Source: Nymphaea colorata
Lineage: Eukaryota; Streptophyta; Magnoliopsida; Nymphaeales; Nymphaeaceae
Direction of reading: 5' to 3'
NCBI RefSeq assembly: GCF_008831285.2
Contig: NC_045139.1
Location: forward strand, 25,030,412-25,094,411
DNA length: 64,000 nt
A program made the position numbers and the translations under genes. Under the pieces are notes generated by a model. It had not been told where the DNA came from and did not search any database. It saw only the letters and a list, made by a program, of their open reading frames with translations. Of this stretch, positions 24,311 to 37,001 are shown one piece after another. How positions within the stretch are numbered: the stretch's first letter is position 1; every line of letters starts with the position of its first letter.

Positions 24311-24820
24311 ACTTTTGCCAGTTTCTAGAGATAATGGGTAACATAGCCCAATAACACAGACATTTGAGACTTCAAGGCAAGTATATGTGGTTTTTAGGCT
24401 TAGCGACGGAGATAATGTAAGCTGCCAAAAGCTTTAGCAAAATTAAAGGATTGGTGGTAGATTAGGCTTAGAGATGGGGAAAATATCAACCTTTACTGGT
24501 GTTTTCTAAGAAACATGAGTAAAGGTTGAATGTTTAATTTTTAGTTTCCCACATGAGAGGCCATGTCATTGGGGGGGCATTGTTTTATAAACTCTATAGC
24601 AGTGACAATTCACTGGTATAAATCCAAATGATCATATAGTTAAATCATTATCTAAGTTTCCATTAAAGCATGAGTATAGATGTGGATCTAAACAGGCAGG
24701 CATAGATCTCACCTGTCACGATGCTTTCACTTGCACAAGTATCTACCTCTCTATTATTCATTTGCATAGCTGTTTATGTGCAATCCAATAAATTTCAAAA
24801 ATTGAAGAGCCATCAAGACA
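24311..24820. other. No gene; short hairpin near 24487
   Basis: CAACCTTTACT (24487-24497) and AGTAAAGGTTG (24518-24528) form an 11-bp perfect stem with a 20-base loop. 'TAGGCTTAGCGACGG' and 'TAGGCTTAGAGATGG' nearby suggest a decayed DNA-transposon end. Nothing else is recognisable. Confidence 0.5.
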
Positions 24821-27060
24821 AGTAAGTTTGGTGAACATTTTTGTATTTGCACATTAATTTTTGTATTATTTTTATTAGCTTTTCTTTAAAAGTTTAAGGA
24901 ACCATTGAGATGACACCTTCTTAAAATCTGGTTATGAGGAAACCAGGTTTTGTGAAAACTTTGGCTTTCTAAACCAGTTTTGAGTAACTGGTTGTCTGTT
25001 TGGATGACAATATTCAAACCAGGTTTTAACTCTTTAAACCTGGTCTTGTTGGGATGACAGAAACGTGCAGGTTGTTGATGAAGTCCTGTAAATCACTTTC
25101 AGCTCAACATTGAGTGCAGTTAATTATAGCTGAACAAATACAACCATTATGCATTATACAATTACAGCGGATTATAAAAGTAGTACTCTCATGAATGCCA
25201 AACTTGAGATAAATAGATCAAGGTTGCAACCATAGCATTTAAGAACGTCAGACAACAGGAAACAGACAAGGGGTGCATAAATCAAGTACCTTGCACTAAG
25301 TTACAAAAATTACCTCCTTGAAAATTTCTACTGACAATACCATGTTAAGCAGAAGACCACCAAATTATAGTATCTTATGCAAGATCATTTTCTGCTACAA
25401 CGAGTTTCACTAAAAGAAAATCTACATTTTTGAAACATCGAAACCATTTTCATAAATAACAGAGAGCATATATGACTAAGCATGTTTAGTTATGACCATG
25501 TAAGAAAGTTTGGAGCCTAGATCATCCGTTTAAAAGATGAGGCACCCATCCCAGCTAGTTCAACTTCATTCTTGGTGAGTTCTTGGCTCCAGTTGGCTGA
25601 CATAGGAGTGATCAGGCCAGTGAGTAAAATAATTTTTCAAGTAGCCAGCTCCATTAAAACAATTCAGTAAAGCTCAGAAAAAAGGATCTTCATTTGTTAG
25701 ATTTGGAGTCAAATCTTTCTCCTGAAAGGAAAAGAACATATATTAAACTATTTACTCTATTGTATCAAGTGTTTTCACATGCAACAAAGATATGAAAGAC
25801 TTCCATTATTTTGAATTACAATAGCGGAAACTATATGATAAATGAACTCAAGGGGGTAGTGCGACTAGGAACCCAACTCAAGCTGATACATTGACAGAGA
25901 TAGGATGAAACCCAATGTGACATGGGTACCCAACTCAAGCTGGAGATCATCCATTTAAAATTATATTTTCAAACTTAATTTTTTCTTTAATTTTGATTTT
26001 TCCCTTCTTTTATATCTCCCTTCCACTAAGATTCTATATTTTCCTCCCATTTTTCTTTAATTTTGTTTGTGTTTTGTTTGAAACTTTCTAATGAAATTAT
26101 AAGTGTCAACTATTAATGCTTTTTTTTCTCATTTTATCGTTTTTGAGAAATATAAAATTTGTCATACCCGCGTACCCACAATTTTCAAAATTGACGTGTT
26201 TGAACCTCATACCACCATACCCGCACCCATGTGACATATATGAAACCTCATTGAAGCTCTTGAGTTTAAAAGCAGATTTTGGTGGATAATAACTGTTCAC
26301 CGAGGCCATTGACTTTCGATGTTCCCATGAATCTAATCCTTCTTACATTGCTTAAGAACATGCTGTACAAAAGAGAGGAAACAATAAGATCAACAAATGA
26401 TGATTAAAAGTGAAGTTGCTAATTGAATTGGAGTATGCATCTTGGATTTCAGTTCATTCACTCCCATGGTATATCTCCAACTAGCTTCCACTCTCCTTCC
26501 CTGTCTTCACAGGCAAGGACAAACTCTGAGTTGCCAGCTAGGAGTTATAAATATTTTTTTTTCACCAATCACTCATTGCTCATTCCCCAAAGCAAAAACA
26601 TTAACGAACAGAAAAAAAGACAACACCATCAAGTGGTTACAAACATTTCAACATAGACCCATATAACATAAGTGTTGATGGGGAAGCTAGTGGAAGATCT
26701 TTCAAGTTTCAACATGGATACAAGAAGTCGAACACCAAATGTTCATGTCAAAACTAACAGACATTTCCTCACCTGCAGGAATAAAGGTAAGAGAGGGAAT
26801 GAAAAAAGCAAACATAAGGGAAACAAAATCAATCCACAGTACAGAACTCAGTTGATTTAATTCAGTGACTAAAAACAATAAGCAAATGGGTTTTAAAAGA
26901 AATGCATTATAAAAAACAGAAGAGGGCAGGCAAGGCAACGTCAGATTCATTTTGCGTCCCTTTGGGCCAACTTAACCGTGCAAAAAAGTTTAAATAAGAC
27001 ATTAAACACAATGGGGCCATCAGTTGTAGACTAAAAGCCAAAAAAGCTCCCAAGACAACT
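24820..27060. repeat. Downstream block D, copy B (first half)
   Basis: This aligns with 12640-14440 and 48190-49930, including the 'AAACCAGG' runs near 24950-25040, the 'TCAAACAAGG'-like and 'GTTGCAACCAT' landmarks, and the 'CAAATGTTCATGTC' and 'CATTTCCTCA' landmarks near 26740-26770. A MITE interrupts it at 25913. No decarboxylase copy lies before it. No ORF is kept between copies. Confidence 0.75.
25905..26247. mobile_element. hAT-type MITE 1 (327 bp) with 8-bp target duplication
   Basis: The element spans 25913-26239. It is flanked by exact copies of ATGAAACC (25905-25912 and 26240-26247). Block D copy C lacks it at the matching place (about 49212). The ends CAATGTGACATGGG and, inverted, ATATGTCACATGGG are imperfect inverted repeats. 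Its right part matches MITE 2 (34636) in reverse orientation, including a palindromic 'CAATTTTGAAAATT'-like core. The minus-strand ORF through it is not a gene. Confidence 0.85.
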
Positions 27061-29385
27061 GATGGTCACATTTAAAGGGCATAACCAAACAAGCATGGAT
27101 TTTCCTTCTTCCTGTCAATGGGAACTCTGTCACGTTAACTTTAACAAACATGGATTTTCCATGTCCTGGTGCTACTTTCTTCTGTCCACTCTTGGATTTA
27201 CTTATACCAACAAAGCGTAACCTTGAGTCATATCATTGTTAGCATAATCTACAATTGGAACTCTGCTTGGGTTTGCCAGCCTGTTCAATCTGTAATCTCT
27301 GATAAGAGTCCAGCCCACTGCTTGGTTGCTAAATTTACCATGAAAAAGGAAATAAAATGAGTGACAAGAGTACATATTTATCCAAAGCAACCCACACAAC
27401 CAAAATTGCACTCAAAGCAAGGAGGAACATGCATCAGAAAGAAGAAAAAACAAAAGTATAAAATTTCCATAACCAGGAAAATGAAAAATGAAGGCTCCTT
27501 GAAGGCTGAGCAGTAAATTGACGAAAATTTCAAAATCTTAAAAACAAAAGATCTAAAAGCAAGGATGAAGTAGAAAAAAGGAAAAAGGATAAAAATTCAA
27601 GTGTTACCCACCACCAAGAGCATGCACAAAGAGTAATTCTATTGAAATGAGAAAAACATGCCAAATAAATAAATAAATGAAGGGAGATGGAACCCAGGTT
27701 TGTTGAGAAAAACTATTATGTATCCACTTGTTGAGAAGACCCATGCTTGATTTTCAACATGATTCCATATGTTGAGAAATATTATATATTCACTTCTAAA
27801 GTCTTTAGTGGCATTGCAGAGCATCTTACACTTGAAAACCCATGCTTGATTTTCTAGAAAATCTCAAATGATTAAATTTGTTTCTCATTCTATTCTAGTA
27901 TCTCGGTAAGAATCAATCATCCATGAATTAACCAAGAGTTGAGATAGTTAAGGAGGGCCTGCAGCCAATAGACAGCTAGCTAATTATGAGTTCAAATCTT
28001 AATATTGTGGCTAAAGCATGAAAACTTGCATAAACATTGATTGGGCGTGCCTTATCAACAAAAAGTGGAGATAGGAAAATGAAGAAACAGTTGACGCCAA
28101 CAACAAAGTGGAAACCTACATATATAATATGAAGACTACATTCAAGGTGCAGAAAAACATCTTGATGTCAAGCTCCAGGAAGTGAGTGTGTGTGCCATCC
28201 ACTAACTAGGCAAGTAGATGAGAAGAGCAGGTGGCAAGTGCGGGTGGCAATTCTTGCCAAAAGCTTCAACGCAGTAGTATGTGTAGCCTTGGCAGGGGAC
28301 CACACCATATCCTCAAGGAAGGTCCGAGCCAGAAAATTTTGGCTAAGAGGCATTAGGAATAAAATTTAAAATTTTTAAGGGGAATAAAATTACTCAAAAG
28401 TATCACATTAAAATTAATAAATTTTATGGAATCCATGTGAGCAATTGCTCACACATAGCTCAATTTTTGTTTGATGTTGTTTTGGCAGTAATAAGAACAT
28501 TGTCATGTTAATTTGGTTTCTTGGGGTTCAGAGCAATGAGACTCTTAAATCAATACAAAGATGCAATTAGTTCAATGGGACAGGTTCATAACTGGTGCAA
28601 TTATGGAAACCTTGAAGAAACAATCCCCAACATGGGGAGGATGTTGTAGAAACTTCTTTGAGTTTCATTTTCTTTAATTGACCACCTGGTCTGCATGCAA
28701 GATAGGGAGTTAGATGAAAAAAAATTGAGAATATATTATGATACCCAAATAACTTATTTATAACTTTATTTTATTATACATATAATTTTGTATGGTTTGT
28801 TATGGTTAATTATATCTATATATTAAAAATATATTTTTATTCTAATCATGCTAGGTCAAGCCAGGTCTCCGGCTTCAGTTGTGGACAGTCCCGTACTGCA
28901 GTCAGGGGCTGTAGCCCGGCCTGAACCGGTCTTGTCGTTGGGTGTCCCATTTCCATCCCTACTTGCTGGCCATTTCAGAACAATAATTTATGGTCGATCA
29001 GTGTCAGCAAACAACGTTGTAAAATAGTCTTTTCATGAGCCTACCAAAAATGTTTGTTCCTATGTTGATACCTCAAGGTTTTTTTTTTTCATTTAAATAT
29101 TTTTGTCCTTTAAAAATCTAAAATTTAGATACGTCCACCAGAAATTTTGAGCGGCATCCCTGCAATGACAAAATAAGCAAAAAAATAGAACAACTAGAAT
29201 AAGCATTTCCTTCTTTAAAAGACCACCATTGCCCATTCCTCTTCTCCTTTAAAGTAGATAGTCGCGAGTCTCTCACGAACATGCACCTCATATTTCACAC
29301 CGGTCCATGCAGAAACTCTCTCACAATAGAAATCATGGAGAAGAGGGGTGAGGAGGAGTGAATTAATTATCACAAGCAGAGTGAT
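27061..29385. other. No recognised gene
   Basis: Homology to block D breaks off near 27060. A segment at about 28150-28330 matches 36065-36230 (shared 'TTGCCAAAAGC', 'TATGTGTAGCC'), with no common open frame that I can defend. The rest is AT-rich with no domain signal. The GC-richer 120 bases near 28860-28980 show nothing recognisable. Confidence 0.5.
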
Positions 29386-29543
29386 ATGGCTCTTCTCCTT
29401 CATATTCTCTTTCTGGCCTTGCTTCACAGCGCGACACCGCCTCCTAAAGAAACTGCCAATCTTCCATGTCTCTCAACCGGCCTCTCCTTTGCTTCAGCCT
29501 TTCTAAACCAAACCAAGCTGCAAAAGTGTTCCGTCCAACAAAG
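29386..29543 (+). pseudogene. Candidate first exon (transit peptide) of decarboxylase copy 2
   Basis: ATG at 29386 opens MALLLHILFLALLHSA and a Ser/Leu-rich, acid-poor stretch. It matches 36823-37001 from about 40 bases before the ATG up to a shared AAAG|GTTTG donor-like site (29540-29547). Middle parts of the two copies are read in different frames, so at least one copy carries frameshifts. It lies about 4.2 kb before the truncated copy 2, similar to the 3.5 kb between 36823 and 40365. If this gene pairing is right, it is a dead exon, because copy 2 is truncated. Confidence 0.35.
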
Positions 29544-29639
29544 GTTTGGTAGCTGCTCTGCGTCTCTCTCTCTCTCCTCCTCTCTGTCTCTCTCTTTTAT
29601 ATATATATATAAGCCTGTCCACCTTTAACGAGCCCTAGT

Positions 29640-30117
29640 ACTAAGTAAATAGCTGAATGGAGATTGGCCAAATTGAATTATTACCAAGAAAAAAGCCAAT
29701 TGAAGGCAAGATAGTCATGAGAGGGAGAGAGAGAGAAAGTAATTGGTAAATAACAGACCACTGGGTAAGTGATAAAAACCAGACCTCTTAAATTTGTTTT
29801 AAAAAGTGTAAGTGCTTTAAACAAAATATGAACCACTTAATGTGTTTATAAACAGTAACTTATATAAATCATGTTTTAGTTTAAGTTATTTTTGTAAAAA
29901 AAATTGATGTTTTGTACTATTAAGTTTTTGTTGTTATAAGAAGTGTTCATTTTATTATTATTAAAAGGACAATATGGAAGAAAAAATGAGTAATTGAATA
30001 TATGTTTCTAAAGAAATCATTCTTAAAATCAAATGTATAAGGTTAGATTGCAAAACAATTCTTTGAATAATTAATTTTAATGGGTCTGGTTTTTGTCCCT
30101 TTGAAATAAATAAATAA

Positions 30118-30188
<71 letters not shown>

Positions 30189-30930
30189 TGTCTACTAAAA
30201 TCCCATAATTTACTTTATAGTTGTGTAATTTATTTTTTACTTGTTCCAGGTGTTCTTTCAGTTTAATTGTCTCATGCTCAAAGGAAATGGCCAGCTCATT
30301 TCCCCATTCTGTTAATGGGTTGATCATTTAATTCTGCTACTGCCTATATAGTATGCTAAAGGAAATTAATTTTCACTTTGAGGCTTATTTTCATTATTTT
30401 TATGCTTTCATGTTTTAAAATGCATGACTTTCATTTTTCAATATGTTTTCAAAATTTTGTGGAAATAATTAAGGACCAGTATGGGATTTTACCAATATCT
30501 TTCCAAAAACAAAATCTGAAAGAAAATAATGTTTTCATTCTTTCAGGAGGCGTTTGATGGTCCAGAATTTTAACCCATCTCAAACATGAATTGGAATGAA
30601 AATGTTTCATTCCAATTCTGGTTTGTTTCTTTGTTTGATGGCCTGAAACTTTGTTTTGGGACTTCGACAGAGAAAATTTGATTCCAGATTCAAATTCCGT
30701 TATGGTTCAATTTTGATTTTGGAAGAATTAAAACTCAGCGTTCGTTTCAATCATTTATATTTGGTCAAAATAAGGAATTTTGATTCGAACATTCCTCAAA
30801 TTTCATGCCATCAAACGCCTCGTAAGAGCACCTGTATCAAATTTCTTTTGTAAAATTAAGAAGTTGAAGGGACGGACCCAGTGAGGTAATTAGGACAGTA
30901 AGATAATTAAAAGGACATTGTGGGCAAAAA
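29640..30930. repeat. Block D second half, copy B
   Basis: This matches 14500-15760, 37090-38440 and 49980-51330. It includes the 'TATAAGGTTAGATTG' landmark near 30035, a microsatellite at 30121-30188 ((TA)n then (GA)n), the 'TTAATGGGTTGATCA' landmark near 30310, and the 'GCCATCAAACG' tail near 30805. The minus-strand ORF at 30043-30327 crosses the microsatellite and is an artefact. Confidence 0.75.
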
Positions 30931-33630
30931 CATAGACAAATGATTAGACATTTCAATTAACCTTGATGTGACCAGTGGAATCTGACAAAATAATGAAAAA
31001 TAATGATCGAACTACACATTTGGTGTACGTGCAAAAAAAACATAGAGTTCCTCGAGAAAAGTGCATGTTTTTGTTGAGATATTGATATGATTGGAAAAAA
31101 ATATCTTTTATATATATATTGGATATGGCTAGATGACTATAAATAAAAAATTTGTGGTTGTTAAAAAAAAAGTAGTCATAGGAGCATTTGTAATGGTTTT
31201 AATGGTACAACAATGGTTCATAGTGCTTTTTAAAAGTAATTTATAGTACTTTCAGCCGTGATCTATATATTTTTAGCCATGTGCCAATATTCATCATCAC
31301 GGTGGAGGGAGGGGGGCGTCTAGGCCATGGCCTCACTCTGGCCAATGAAAAAAAAATTATTGAAAAAAATATAATTTTTTAATTATGTCATTTATTTTTT
31401 GGATTTGAATTCAATTTGGCCCTACCCAAATCCAGAGGTTGGACTGTCCGGCCCACCCCTGAAGAAAATCCTGGCTCCGCCCCTCATCATCCAACATATT
31501 TGAATCCTCTTATATATATAATCATGTAAGACTGAATTACTTGGAACGACTTTGCCCATAAAAATGTGGTAGCCACACATTAGTTGTAATGAAACTTTTT
31601 GCAAAGTTTCCTCTATTCCCACAGTTGGATACAATATCTGGAAAGAAATGGGTCGTAAATTAATGCATGAATATGATGTACCAAAAAATCTAAAGTTATC
31701 AGTAAAATAGGTAACAAATTTATTTGTCACATTCACTTCACTCACTAGTCCTACCTTCGACATCCTATATATAAGGAGAATTCAAATTACCGGATGCCAT
31801 ATATTGCCAGATAGTTAAAAATTTAAAAATTCATCTGTAGAAGTACCATAAGCCGTTACTAAAAGCACCATGGTCTTGTAACAACTGTTTTTAGCCATAG
31901 GACAAGAAATAGAAATCTGACATATTTGATTTCTCTTATACTTGTGTTTAACTAAAAGCACTATGAATTGTTGCTGCACCATAAGCTATCGTTAATGCTC
32001 TTGTAACAACTATGTTTAGTTATGTGACAATATTTACAAATTTAAACGAGTTAAAATTTCCAAATTTCCGGTTCTAAACTGAGGGAATATAATTGACCCA
32101 GGAAATGTAAGTGCAGGCTCAATCTTAAAACGTGCCTATCTAAAAGTTTGAGACTAAGGATAAAATGGAGATAAGCATATTTGTGTTTAATTGTTGAAGT
32201 GATGAGGTGACAATTGTCTCCCATCTTTCTGTAACGCATATAACTGATAAGTCACATGATATGTATAGCCACTTGCTGACATGTTCAGCTCCTTATATTA
32301 AGATGAACAAGTTAACGTCTATATTGAGCAAAACTAGTCATTGCCTAAACGAGCTAAAAGAGTTAAAGTTAAACGAGTAAATGTTAAACAAGTTAACGAG
32401 TTAAATGGGTTAATCGAGTCGAGCTCGAGTTTGACTTTGTGTAGTTGAGTTGAGCTCGAGGTTGTTTTAAGAAGCTCGACTCGAGCATGAGAGCTCGGGC
32501 TCGGTTCAGCTAGTGTACAGCCCTAGGAGTAGCTCCCATGGGTTCACCTCCTCCTTTCACCATCGTTCCTTTTCATGCAGACTCCAGTCCTCCGGTGGCG
32601 TGGCCACAGACGTGACGGCAGCCTCAGTCCACAGGTCAAAAGTGACCAGATGACTGTCAGAAGGCCAAACTTTGTGTCTCCACACAAGATTTGAGCAACT
32701 GCAAACCTATTCATAACTGCAGGGCAGGGCCAAGACTTTTGTTTTTGGAACCGCATAGTTCAATATTTTAACTTTTTTTATAGGTTTTCTAAATTTTTTA
32801 AGGAGCTGAGTTTTCCTTTTAAATTTTTATGAGGGTAAAATTAAACTTCTTGAAAACTATAATAGGCTGTGTTGGGACGGGGGTGGTATCGCCCTTGAAA
32901 TCTCATTATTTTAGTCTTTTGATTAAGTGAGATGCTCTTAGTTAAAGGATCTAGGTTGGGATCGATTTTTGATTTACATGCTGCTAAAGCTTTTGTTAAT
33001 AAAGGTCGGAGACCTACCCTCCTGCAAACATTTTATTGGAATTCTTTAAAATGGTCGGAACACTGCTTTATAGGTTCATTTGGAAACAATGACATACTGT
33101 TACTGTCCAATGAATCAAAAAAAAAAAGAGCACATTTATGAAACAATTGCAACGATGTTCGATGAAATGACCCCATTTTTTGACAGAGTGTTAGCATTGC
33201 CAAACAGCTTCTATAGTTTGCCACATGAATCAAACGTGAAAGTTCGAAAAAATATGACAAGTAGGATTTTATAGCATAAAAGTGAAATTTAATTTATATG
33301 ATTAATCAAAGAAATATGCACCTACCACAAACTAAGACAAAGTGTTCCAATTTTTTTTTTCAATGAATTCTGCAATGTCAAAGTATTTAAAAGCTACTTT
33401 ACGTCTGCAGTTCAAGAATCACATTCAATTCTAGATTATCTTAGGATGCTGGGTAAATCATGTATGTGGAAATTTGATCTCCTATATTTGCAAATAGCTA
33501 AACCAATCATGGTTTGGAACAAGTTCATATCTCCTGGTATCTGCTCAAATTTTTTTGGAGATAACTTTGTGGTACTGTGCTAGGATGAGTTTCACATATG
33601 CAAGAGGACCTCGATTTTGATGGTAATGTA
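30931..33630 (+). repeat. Upstream block U, copy 2 (non-coding)
   Basis: This aligns with 120-2148 and 38440-40364. It holds a stretch rich in GAGCTCGAG and GAGTCGAG (32400-32500) that the other copies lack, and a single minisatellite unit near 32610. Small ORFs (for example 32544-32756 minus) share frame with copy 1 but not with copy 3. It ends at 'TTTCACATATGCAAGAGG', the position of the splice acceptor in the other copies. Confidence 0.7.
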
Positions 33631-34151
33631 GCATTGCGTGACAATTGATACATGGAAGGTAGGAGTCCCCAGATATGATGCGTATAAGATCCTACGTGAG
33701 GAATATGACATCATCACCAAATTGAGATCACAGGGCTTAGGCACATGCAGAGAACATGTTCAAAGGGTTGTGCATCACATAAAGGATATGGCTGCTATGC
33801 ATGGATTAGACAACTCAGGCTAAGCCATGATCAACCATTATAAGTGTGCACCTTTTGGAGAGATTTGCATAAAATTGAGTCCAAGGAAGACCTTCTTTGC
33901 AAACAAGAGGAGGATCAATGTTGAGAAAAGCCTTGGTGAGATATGTGGGGAGCCCATATGCACCTTCCCTAGCTCCTAGGATCCCACTGTTGATTTCAGA
34001 AGAGGTTATAACTGAAAGTGCTCTTTCTTATCTTCTAAATGCAAGAGATGAAGGTGTTGTGATTAGTGGAGCAGCTGACTCTCATCTCCATTCTATAGTT
34101 CTGTATGATATTGGAGTTGCATTTTATTGTACATTTATTTTGAATGAGTAA
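33631..34151 (+). pseudogene. Orn/Lys/Arg decarboxylase pseudogene (copy 2, 3' part only)
   Basis: Homology to the main exon resumes at about residue 338 of copy 3 (TIDTWKVGVPRYDAYK). The first two thirds, with the PLP lysine and the aspartate motif, are deleted: the sequence passes from the pre-acceptor region near 33600 straight into this 3' part. Further damage: an in-frame loss of 24 bases at the SQKSLTFVVS site, a TAA at about 33822 where copy 3 has CAA, an indel near 33970 at the FPPGIPV site, and loss of the normal stop, so the frame runs on to 34151. It keeps the LSPR-like and NKRRINVE motifs. It is clearly non-functional. Confidence 0.92.
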
Positions 34152-34635
34152 TCAAGTCACGTACACTATCAAGTCACGTACACTATCATCTTTTTTCTAT
34201 TACAAATCTTTAATCTAACTTACACAACACACTATGCATCATCGATATTACAGCAGAGACATTCAACAAACTAGCACCCTATGTCATTGAGCTTTCTAAT
34301 GTACTAATACACTTATTCCACCAAGAGCTAGCTAATTAATGAGTTTTGGTTCATGCATTCCAACATATATGCATCCAATAAAAACATAGTCAAGGTGCAG
34401 TGGTCCAATGGCGTCCTACTTCATGGAAGTAGACAAACTTAAGAGGCCTCCTTATCATCTTTCGCAAGGTATATATGCTAACAAAAAAAAAAACAAAAAA
34501 CAAAAGAAGTGCCATGACATATTCTTTTCTATCCCCATTTAATAGTAACCTAATATTGACACACTTTTCTTTAAACTTTTTATACCGTCTCTGCATTTAA
34601 AACTTGTTTACTAATATTTGTTTATTTCTGCACAG
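34152..34635 (+). other. 3' flank of decarboxylase copy 2
   Basis: This matches the downstream DNA of copies 1 and 3 ('TATTACAGCAGAGAC', 'CAACATATATGCATCCAATAAAA', 'AAGAGGCCTCC'). A 20-base stretch about 'AATCAAGTCACGTACACTATC' is locally duplicated near 34150-34185. No gene. Homology to D ends near 34490. Confidence 0.65.
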
Positions 34636-35008
34636 CTATGTCATATGGGTGTGGGTATGATACAGGTACGGAGATATGAGTATAAGCACGACAATTTTGA
34701 AAATTTTGGATACGAGGATACGGTAAATTTTATATTCTTAAAAGAATAAAAATAAGAAAAACATTAAATTAATAGTTCACTCTTATAAGAAAGTTTTTTT
34801 TATCACAAAAGTGCTAAGTATTTGAAAGGATTGTTCATGAAAATAATTGGATGCATCACAAAAAAAATGATAAAATGAAAAAAAAAATTAAATTAATAAT
34901 TTTTTTTTAACGTATCTCACCCATGTCTCCTATCCGAATATGCGTGTCTAGGTATCTGTTATGGGTATGTGAGCTAAACCCACATATCCATGTGACAGAG
35001 CTGCACAG
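34628..35008. mobile_element. hAT-type MITE 2 (365 bp) with 8-bp target duplication
   Basis: The element spans 34636-35000. It is flanked by exact CTGCACAG (34628-34635 and 35001-35008). The inverted ends are CTATGTCATATGGG and, read inwards from the right, CTCTGTCACATGGA. It has no ORF of its own and is AT-rich in the middle. Its left half matches MITE 1 in reverse. The TGTCACATGGG-type terminus resembles the ends of the hAT element at 8178-12437, so that family may have supplied the transposase. This is inference. Confidence 0.88.
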
Positions 35009-36822
35009 CAATGTGACTAGCTCCCTCACCCTGATGCCAAAAGCGAACAAGACTTCCATTCTTATTTTCTCTTGGAAATTGAGCATGTATAATAAGTGGC
35101 TCCCTTTTCATCATGACACAATATTATTATAACAACAATAATTAACCTACTCATATACTACCAATTTATGGAAAACTGAAGGGAAACTAAAAAAAAGTCA
35201 AGAAAATTAACTTAACTAATCATATGCTAGTCAACCAAGTTGTCCAAAATTAATTCACTAAGCAAGATTTTAAATAGGCGATTAGCATCACCAGCAGACG
35301 CAGGTCGTTGGTAACGTAAAGAGATTGGTCCAAACGTTCCCCCCCACCCGGTTGGGACAACCATATCTCACTTTCTTGTGGCGTCGTTTTGCTTGAGCCT
35401 GAACCTTCATTACTCCTGGTCTTGCTGTCATTGTCACTGCTGGTTTTCACTCACTGCAGCATCCAGCTTGTCTTTGCAACAATATCGCAGCTGGTGGGGC
35501 CCGCAGCGATATTCTTCGTATCCGGGACTCGTGGTAGGTGAGTCCACCAAACGCCTCGCTACACGTTTCGTCTCCCCCCGCGAGCGTGAGTCCAATCACT
35601 GGGGTACCTGACCCTGCTGTCCCAATAAATCTTATGAGATCTTTTCTGCACGGTCAGGACCCGCCTCTGTCTCCCGTGGGTTCCTCTATCGGAATATTTC
35701 AAGTTTGTGAGACAAAGTCTTACCGTCTCTCTCTTTTATATATATATATATGAAAACTGAATTTTTCAAAATCATCCACCAAGAGAGGTGACGATTCCCT
35801 CGGTACAACAGTGGAAAAGGCAACCGAACCTCCTCGGATAGCAGGGTGTCACCGATGGCTTGGACTGCTGGCGACACCTTGGTGGCCCCCCCACCTTGGT
35901 GGCCCCCCCCCCATGAAGCAGTCAAAGCCCAGCCGGGACTCGCTGGTCATACAGGACGGTGAGCATCTCCAATCCCGCAGGGTGACAATCATGGTGCAGA
36001 AATAGTCACATGATAAAGAGAAGATATAGGAAGCCCTGGACTGGTTAGATGACAATTTGATTGGTGCAGAAAAAGATCTTGAGGACAAGCTTCAGGAATT
36101 CGAGTCTGTGCAATCCAATAATTAGGCCAGCAAGCATATGAGAAGAGCCAGAGGCAATACTTGCCAAAAGCATCAATGCAGCATTATGTGTAGCCATGGC
36201 AAGGGGCCGGCCCTTATCCTTGAGGGAAAAGAAAAACTTCTTGCCATTGCTGGGGTTCAGATTCTTACCAGATCTTCAATGACCAAATGGGTTGCTTGTG
36301 AACACAGAATATAAAACAATGTGATTCACAACATGAATGGGCAGTACAGTGGTGTGGGCCAGTGGTCACACCAGGCCTTCAAAATCTTATTACAGTGGAG
36401 CTATGAATGTTGTCCTACCTTCTACCTTCAATCACATGCAATGCCCACAGCAGACTGGCGTTAATTAGCGACTCATAGTACGTTAATTAGTGACTCATAG
36501 TACCCCTCAGTCAAAAAAATCTTACCTGGGTCACTGAGCAGGCAGGCCAGTCTTTTCCATCTGCGCTGCGTCCAAGCTAGGGAATCTGTGGAGACCATAA
36601 TTTGTTGTCCCCAAGCTTTTCATTTATTTATTTAGATATTGTGGTCCTTTGAAATCTAAAAGTACCTTCAATCACATGCAATATACGTCCGAAAATTTTT
36701 GCTGCGCCCTTCATCGCCGACACAACCGTGCACCTTTGCATTGATTGTGCACGTTTATATGGGTCACCTTCAACATAGGGGAGGGTGAGGAGGAGTGGAT
36801 TAATTATCACAAGCAAAGAGAT
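35009..36822. other. No recognised gene; GC-richer islands
   Basis: 35270-35950 is GC-richer than its surroundings, with an 18-bp direct repeat 'ACCTTGGTGGCCCCCCC' (about 35877 and 35895) and homopolymer C runs. Overlapping ORFs on both strands show no family signal. 36065-36230 repeats 28150-28330. 'GTTAATTAGYGACTCATAGTAC' occurs twice in tandem near 36462-36506. Nothing supports a gene. Confidence 0.5.
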
Positions 36823-37001
36823 ATGGCTCTTCTCCTTCATAGTCTCTTTCTGCCTCCACTTCACCTCGCGCCACCTTATCGGAGAATCCGAAGAAACAGT
36901 CAATCTTCCGGTGTCTTTGAACCCAACCCTTCGCTGCAGCCCTTCTCAACCAAATCAAGCCCCAAAAGTTCTCGTACCACTAATGCCCCAGGTCTCCAAA
37001 G
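36823..37001 (+). CDS. Candidate first exon (plastid transit peptide) of the intact decarboxylase gene
   Basis: ATG at 36823 opens MALLLHSLFLPPLHLAPP, then a stretch rich in Ser, Thr, Pro and Arg with almost no acidic residues, and 'FATCSAS' just past the donor. That composition is typical of a chloroplast transit peptide. A donor-like AAAG|GTTTG follows at 37001/37002 and is shared with 29386-29543. It is on the right strand, 3.4 kb before the main exon. Against it: the exon ends in phase 2, while all three AG acceptors at 40360-40367 leave phase 0. Either a further small exon or another donor is needed, or the exon belongs to something else. Frameshifts between the two copies also weaken it. 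Confidence 0.35.

Noticed and set aside
35378-36088. Overlapping ORFs in the GC-richer stretch before the candidate first exon
   Set aside because: No conservation with another unit, no motif, and homopolymer C runs make the frames unreliable.
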